Source of the DNA: Flavobacteriales bacterium
GTDB taxonomy: Bacteria; Bacteroidota; Bacteroidia; Flavobacteriales_F; PHOS-HE28
Length of the DNA stretch: 64,000 nt
Direction: 5' to 3'
Assembly: GCA_016700415.1 (NCBI GenBank)
Contig: CP065018.1
Span: 3,787,288 to 3,851,287, forward strand
Shown here: piece after piece, positions 59,463 to 64,000 of the stretch
How the letters are laid out: each line of letters begins with the position of its first letter
How positions within the stretch are numbered: position 1 is the first letter of the stretch
The notes under the pieces: model-generated
Seen by the model: the letters and a program-made list of their open reading frames with translations, nothing else
Told to the model about the DNA's origin: nothing
Databases searched by the model: none
Made by a program: the position numbers and the translations under genes

Positions 59463-62400
59463 AGCTCTATCCACCATCGACTTGAACTGCTCCTCCACCT
59501 TCGCCGCGAAGTCGGCCTCCATCTCAAAGATCTCCTTGAATTCCGCGAAGGCCCAACGGCCATAGGTGCCGTTGTTGTTCACCCCGGGGATCCAATAGGC
59601 GTTCATGGTCTTGGCCTTCTCCTTGGCATCCTCGCGCCGGTAGCCTTTCACTTCCACCACCAGATGCAGGAGGTCTTCCGGCCCACGACCATCATCCACG
59701 AGCACGATGTAATCCGGGATGTATTTCCGCGCTTCCCCTTGGAAGAGGTAGGGCACTTCCAATCCGAGGTTCTGGTTCTTCACATAGGCCACCACCTTCG
59801 GATGGTTCTCCGCGATGCGGCAGAACTCGCCTTCCCATCCGCTGTCCAGCACGGCCCAGTTCACATGGCAGCGGCGTGCATCGGTCTCCCACCGCAGGTC
59901 CTTCGAGGTGCGGAAATTGACATGCCGCGTACTGCCTGTGGGATTGTACGGATCCAAGACAGCCTTCACCGGGCGTTCGTCGGCGAATGCCAATGTGATC
60001 CCCGCAGTGATCTTGTCACAGGCCATATCAGCCAGGACCTTGTAGGCCAATTGTGCCGGATACGTACCGCCTTGGCACACGAGGTAATTATCCATCCATT
60101 GCTTCGCAATGCGCTTCAACTGCCCGAACAGGTGGTACTTCACCTCTTTGCCTGTATCGCGCCACTTGGTGAGCACCAAGTGAGAAGTCAGTTCGTAAAG
60201 CACTTGTGACGGGCGCACATCGCCAGTGTGCTTCAAATTCAGTTCCGTTAGAGCACCGATGATGCCAGAATTCGTGACTATCGCCGGGCCAACCAACTCT
60301 GGTGAAAGGGTGAGTATTGAGTCTTCATCGAACTCCGCGATCAACCGTTCCTCGGGCAGTTCCACGCGATACCCTTCCACGCGGGGGAACTGGATCTCCA
60401 GTGCATCACGGTCCGGCCGGACCGCTTGCACATGGATGGTCTCGCGCGGGGGCTTTGGCGTCGCGATGACGGGCTTCGCTGTAAAGTCGAACGGGATACC
60501 GAGAATGTCGGCATATTCCACATTGAACAAGCCCTCCTCGTTCAACTCATAGCTCTGTCTGCGGAGTGCCCTTCCTATCACCTGCTCACAGAGCAGCTGG
60601 GTGCCAAAGGCACGGACACCGAGCACGTGTGTAACTGTGTTCGCATCCCATCCCTCGGTTAGCATGGAAACAGAGACCACACAACGAATTTGTCCGCCCA
60701 ATTTGTTTTCCCGCCCAACGGTGTTCATTACCTCGCGCAGAATTGCCTGATCGGTGAGGTTCTCAGCCGCACGATAATCATTCGTGCGCTCGATGATATC
60801 ATACTTGAAGCGTGCGATCTCATCCGCGGCCATATTCCGGAAGTTGTCGTCCAATGCGTCCCCAGACTCCAACTGGACACTGTCGATGAGCAAGGTGTTC
60901 GGCCGTGGCATGGGGTTGCCATGCTCATCGAAGTTTCTGAACAGCTCCAACCTTCCGGGTACTGGTGTTCCACTGCCATCCTCATTCGTTCTGACAAAGC
61001 CGGAGATATAGTCGTACACAAGTTTAGAAATGGCGGTATTCTGGCACACCACGATAAAGCATGGTGGCACCCGGATACCTTCCTTCTTCCATAGGTCAAA
61101 GGTTTTCTCGTAGTGCCCATAGAGCGCGGCCAATGCGGTTTGCAGCAGGGGAGGCAAGCTAAGTGGGTCGAGTTCCTTTTCGCCTCGCTTCTTTTTCGGC
61201 AAGCCTCTCGGGCCCTTGCGGATGTTTTCCCAGAGGTTGCGGAACATGGGCATCTCTTGTCCCGGAATGTTGTCCGCAACCGGAACACGCGGCAACTTCA
61301 CGATACCGCATTCGATAGCGTCCATCAGCGAGAAATCGCTCATGGTCCAGTGGAACAAGGTGCCTTCCCGATATCCCGATCCTCTTAGAAAGAACGGCGT
61401 AGCGGAAAGGTCAACAACCCGCGCAATGCCGAGCTTCCGCTCCACCATCTCCAAGCCGGAGATCCACATGCGTGCTGCTTCATTCTCCCTCTTCGCGTGT
61501 GCCTTGGCCTCCTTCAGGTCCGCACCGGTCAAGGGTTCTCCATTGTCATCGGTGAAGTCTGAATCATCGGCGGGTTTCTCCCTGTAGCAATGGTGCGCCT
61601 CGTCATTCAGGACCATGACGTTCTTCAGGCCCATCAGGTCCGGCATCACCCGTTGAAGCATCTGGCCTTCACTCTCCTTTGTGTTCAGATCGGGTCCTCG
61701 ACCTTGCAACAAGGCGCGCCCACCTGAACTCAGTTCAAGGCGTTCCCGCAACTTGAAGGCGTGATAGTTCGTGATCACGATCTTGGCTTTGCCCAGGTCC
61801 TCCATCATGTCCGTGGGCACCAACTCCCGCTTGCCGTAATAGCTATCGGGGTCATTCGGCTGCAACACGCGCAGGCGGTCCTTGATCGTAAGCCCCGGTG
61901 CGACCACCAGAAAGCCGCGTGTGAAATGCTTGCTGTTCGGCCTGCGGACGGCATTGATCGTTTGCCATGCGATGATCATGGCCATCACCGTGGTCTTGCC
62001 TGCACCCGTGGCCAGCTTCAAGGCGATCCGCGCCAAGTCCGGATTGGCCTCCTTATTGGCAGCATCCAGCCATTCAAGGAAGCGCTTGCCCGCTTTGCTC
62101 TGTGGCGCTACCTCCGTAAGCCAGATCAAGGTCTCGATCGCTTCAACTTGACAGAAGAAAGGACGCACATCACTGAAGTTGTAATGCCGCCAATGCTGGA
62201 GCAGTCGAGCAGTCTCCGGAGTAACCTGCCAGGAGCCGTATGGCAATTGTCTCCAAGTTTCCACATGCCCGCGCAGCTCGTTGATGATGGAGGTCGGGTC
62301 GTACTGCTGCTCTTTGGTGGTGAGGTGCTTGCCCTCGTCAAAGAGCATCTCCTCCTGCTTGGCCTTGGCCCTTTGCTTCTTCGACTTCGGAATTGGCGTA

Positions 62401-62531
62401 ATGAACTCCGCCTTCCGTCTGATATCGATGGTCTGCTGAGTTGGCTGTCCTGTTTTATCCAACTCCCAGTGTCGGCGAGGGCGCTCGTATGGGGAATTAA
62501 GGATAGGGTGGTCGAAGAAGGGATTGGACAT
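59442..62531 (-). CDS. Type III restriction endonuclease subunit (Res)
   Basis: The 1029-residue product has an SF2 helicase with motif I ATGAGKT at 174-180, DEAH-type NDEAHHCYREKP, SATPFFLRGSG and motif VI QVIGRALRRQSYEL. Near the C-terminus a PD-(D/E)xK nuclease reads YIPDYIVLVDDG then LLHLVVEVKGYR. It would translocate or act as a switch along DNA and cut unmodified targets with Mod. It is the first gene of the minus-strand operon. All key residues seen are intact. Confidence 0.92.
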   Translation of the reverse strand: MSNPFFDHPILNSPYERPRRHWELDKTGQPTQQTIDIRRKAEFITPIPKSKKQRAKAKQEEMLFDEGKHLTTKEQQYDPTSIINELRGHVETWRQLPYGSWQVTPETARLLQHWRHYNFSDVRPFFCQVEAIETLIWLTEVAPQSKAGKRFLEWLDAANKEANPDLARIALKLATGAGKTTVMAMIIAWQTINAVRRPNSKHFTRGFLVVAPGLTIKDRLRVLQPNDPDSYYGKRELVPTDMMEDLGKAKIVITNYHAFKLRERLELSSGGRALLQGRGPDLNTKESEGQMLQRVMPDLMGLKNVMVLNDEAHHCYREKPADDSDFTDDNGEPLTGADLKEAKAHAKRENEAARMWISGLEMVERKLGIARVVDLSATPFFLRGSGYREGTLFHWTMSDFSLMDAIECGIVKLPRVPVADNIPGQEMPMFRNLWENIRKGPRGLPKKKRGEKELDPLSLPPLLQTALAALYGHYEKTFDLWKKEGIRVPPCFIVVCQNTAISKLVYDYISGFVRTNEDGSGTPVPGRLELFRNFDEHGNPMPRPNTLLIDSVQLESGDALDDNFRNMAADEIARFKYDIIERTNDYRAAENLTDQAILREVMNTVGRENKLGGQIRCVVSVSMLTEGWDANTVTHVLGVRAFGTQLLCEQVIGRALRRQSYELNEEGLFNVEYADILGIPFDFTAKPVIATPKPPRETIHVQAVRPDRDALEIQFPRVEGYRVELPEERLIAEFDEDSILTLSPELVGPAIVTNSGIIGALTELNLKHTGDVRPSQVLYELTSHLVLTKWRDTGKEVKYHLFGQLKRIAKQWMDNYLVCQGGTYPAQLAYKVLADMACDKITAGITLAFADERPVKAVLDPYNPTGSTRHVNFRTSKDLRWETDARRCHVNWAVLDSGWEGEFCRIAENHPKVVAYVKNQNLGLEVPYLFQGEARKYIPDYIVLVDDGRGPEDLLHLVVEVKGYRREDAKEKAKTMNAYWIPGVNNNGTYGRWAFAEFKEIFEMEADFAAKVEEQFKSMVDRAGQDEQE

Positions 62532-62579
62532 CTAACTAGCCTTGGTGGACTTTTCGCGGCTCAAAGTACCCAATTCCAC

Positions 62580-62830
62580 AAAGCATGAGAACGGACTAAG
62601 GCTAAAGCCGCCAAGGGGCCGAAGAAGCCTGAAGACGACGAAGGTCGAATGCACCTTGAACACCAAGAGGCCGAAAGCCTAATGCACCCAAGAAGCCGAA
62701 TGCGCCTGAGACCTGAACGCACCAAGAAGCCAACAGGCCAAAAGCCTGAAGAAGCCAGAGCCCAATGCGCTTAAAAGCCTAAAAGCCCAAAGCCCACCCT
62801 TCGGCCCCGCTCAGGACAACCGGCCAACAG
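62580..62830. repeat. Low-complexity degenerate repeat upstream of Res
   Basis: About 250 bp of loosely repeated AAGCCGAA, GAAGCCTGAA and AATGC(A/G)CC units with strong strand asymmetry (few T on the plus strand). No gene on either strand is supported. It separates the restriction operon from the hemerythrin gene. Confidence 0.6.
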
Positions 62831-62846
62831 CCGCCCAGCCTACCCC

Positions 62847-63383
62847 TCACACCGCCAATTCCTTCCTCAGCCCCCTCACCATCTCCGCCAGCTCCTCCTT
62901 CCTTTCCGCCCCGGTCTCGCGGTCGTGGTCCTCGAACTGGAAGCCGATGCGGTCGAGCAGGTTGTCGTCCAGCAGGGTCATGGCCATGTGGAAGACCTCG
63001 TCGTTCTCCACGGCGATGTGATCCAGCAGGGCTTCGCTGTATTGTGCCAACCCGTCGCGCACTTCGGGCAGTCGGCCTGCGTCGAGGTCTTTTGTGATGG
63101 CGTCGAGCATCTCCCGGAAATCGGCGTGGTTCTCCAGCATCTCCTTCAGCACGCCGTCGCCGAGCAGCTCGTTGCTCTCCAGCATCAGGGGGAAGAGCAC
63201 CTCCTCCTCCTTGTGGTGGTGGTATCCGTCGGCATAGGTGCGGAAGAAGTCCATCAGGTGCTTCACGGTGCTTGCGTAGCGGGCGTCGTCGGTGCCGATG
63301 AGGGCTGCAGCGTCCTTGGCCACTTCGGTGGCCTCGACGATCATTTCGTGTTCGTCATAGAGGGATCGGATCGTGTTGTGCAT
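62847..63383 (-). CDS. Hemerythrin-like (HHE domain) protein
   Basis: The 178-residue product has the di-iron ligands of hemerythrin in DEHEMIVEATE, GYHHHKEEEVLFPLML, NHADFREML and DHIAVENDEVFHMAM. It is distinct from the hemerythrin at 41.8 kb and lacks the latter's long N-terminal region. It may bind O2 or NO. The ATG at 63383 was chosen; longer readings cross into the upstream FAD-subunit gene. It follows that gene by about 24 bp and could be co-transcribed. Confidence 0.88.
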   Translation of the reverse strand: MHNTIRSLYDEHEMIVEATEVAKDAAALIGTDDARYASTVKHLMDFFRTYADGYHHHKEEEVLFPLMLESNELLGDGVLKEMLENHADFREMLDAITKDLDAGRLPEVRDGLAQYSEALLDHIAVENDEVFHMAMTLLDDNLLDRIGFQFEDHDRETGAERKEELAEMVRGLRKELAV

Positions 63384-63406
63384 GGTCGTGCCGGTTTTGG
63401 TTTTGT

Positions 63407-64000
63407 TCAATGGGTGTCCAGTTCCTCGAAGCTGCGTTCCAAGAACACGGTGATCATTTCTTTCCTGTAAAGCCGTGGATACGGATCGTTGTCGATGATG
63501 CGCCTTCTTCACGGCCTTGGTGATGAGCGCGGCTTGGTCGTCGCTGCGTTGCGCGTCGACGATGATGGGCTTGGGGTCCACGGCGCCGAGCACGATCCGC
63601 ACTTTCCCGGATCAATGCGGTGGGTGGCAGGTTGCGCGGGTCCACGCCGTCGCCGGTGTAGATGCTTTCCAACGGGATGGTCTGTATCCCTTCGGCAGTG
63701 ACCACTTCCAGTTGGGCTTCCATGGCGATCAGCACGGGTGCGGTGTCGCTGGCGAGCTTGGAGAAGCAGGCCTTGCGTCCGCCCGTGGCGATGCAGACGT
63801 CGCCGTCGCACTTCAGGCAATTGCCCACGGCATCGCGCCACCATTCGCTCTGGTTGTAGAAGGAGCAGCGGTTCTCACAGAGCAGGCTGCCGCCCAAGGT
63901 GGCGCTGCGGCGGACGATCGGTGATGCCACGGCATGCGCGGCCTCGATCAGGAGGAAGCTTGCGCGATCACCGCATGCTCCTCCAATGCGGAGAGGCGCA
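63407..64000 (-). pseudogene. FAD-binding subunit of a xanthine dehydrogenase-type enzyme, frameshifted, partial
   Basis: Joined readings give a subunit like CoxM/HcrB: EEHAVIAQA, AAHAVASPIVRRSATLGGS, then NRCSFYNQSEWWRDAVGNC, LKCDGDVC and GGRKACFSK with the four cysteines of a 4Fe-4S insertion as in 4-hydroxybenzoyl-CoA reductase beta. It continues with KVRIVLGAVDPKPIIVDAQR and IIDNDPYPRLYRKEMITVFL to a stop at 63407. The frame changes at least three times (about 63492, 63609 in a GGG run, and 63950). The 5' end is outside the window. It is either a decayed gene or a poor consensus near a contig end. Confidence 0.75.

Noticed and set aside
1..64000. tRNA, rRNA or CRISPR loci
   Set aside because: No cloverleaf-type TTCGA-containing arms with matching acceptor stems, rRNA-like conserved strings or spaced repeats were seen.

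Overview
The window looks like a chromosomal segment of a high-G+C member of the Bacteroidota (Flavobacteriales/Chitinophagales-like). The evidence is C-terminal type IX secretion (T9SS) sorting domains, upstream boxes of the Bacteroidota -7 form TAnnTTTG, a fused alpha/beta E1 2-oxoacid dehydrogenase, clade II (Sec/lipoprotein-type) nitrous oxide reductase, and many Bacteroidota-style lipoproteins. Most of the DNA is GC-rich. An AT-rich segment at about 38.1-40.0 kb and a moderately AT-richer gene at 54.7-56.1 kb stand out as foreign or accessory. No tRNA, rRNA, CRISPR array, transposase or integrase was found.

Layout. 1-10 kb: the 5' part of meaB, a small secreted protein, four interspersed RimJ/RimL-type acetyltransferases (one fused to a SnoaL-like domain), a beta-helix protein, a TPR-adenylate cyclase, a papain-like peptidase, an SMR exporter and a DUF2442/DUF4160 pair. 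10-13 kb: E1 dehydrogenase and an orphan T9SS sorting domain. 13-21.7 kb: a nitrous oxide respiration locus (two lipoprotein cytochromes c, a polytopic membrane protein, nosZ, a membrane protein, nosLDFY). 21.8-28.2 kb: fasciclin lipoprotein, Hsp20, two small proteins, class II ribonucleotide reductase, a small CPVC thioredoxin-fold protein and a MarR regulator with a cysteine tail. 28-31.6 kb: a TANGO2-family protein and nadAB. 32-37.2 kb: an unknown 604-aa protein followed by tyrosine phenol-lyase, tryptophanase and QueD. 37.2-40.2 kb: a PIN/DUF2281 toxin-antitoxin pair, then a second broken copy whose toxin is replaced by an AT-rich segment carrying a VIT-family transporter and a class D beta-lactamase, with attC-like palindromes. 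40.3-47.6 kb: DUF302, MoaA, hemerythrin, an outer-membrane porin and two NarK-type nitrate/nitrite transporters (one frameshifted), with a CRP/FNR-like palindrome upstream. 48-50.5 kb: a CotH-kinase-family T9SS cargo. 50.5-62.5 kb: a defence-like region with Fic, restriction and nuclease gene fragments and a five-gene type III restriction-modification-like operon (Res, GxxExxY, Mod, a QxK nuclease-like protein, RelE-UvrD). 62.8-64 kb: a second hemerythrin and a repeatedly frameshifted molybdo-flavoprotein FAD subunit.

How it fits together. The window describes a facultative anaerobe that can reduce N2O with electrons delivered by membrane-anchored cytochromes c and can move nitrate/nitrite. 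MoaA points to molybdenum cofactor use, and the hemerythrins suggest O2 or NO handling. The adjacent phenol-lyase and tryptophanase predict release of phenol and indole plus pyruvate and ammonia from aromatic amino acids. The two most interesting accessory features are the integron-like beta-lactamase cassette set inside a duplicated toxin-antitoxin module and the five-gene defence operon. Several frameshifts (narK at 45.1 kb, helicase at 54.6 kb, FAD subunit at 63.5-63.95 kb) may be real decay or consensus errors; at least two sit in homopolymers.
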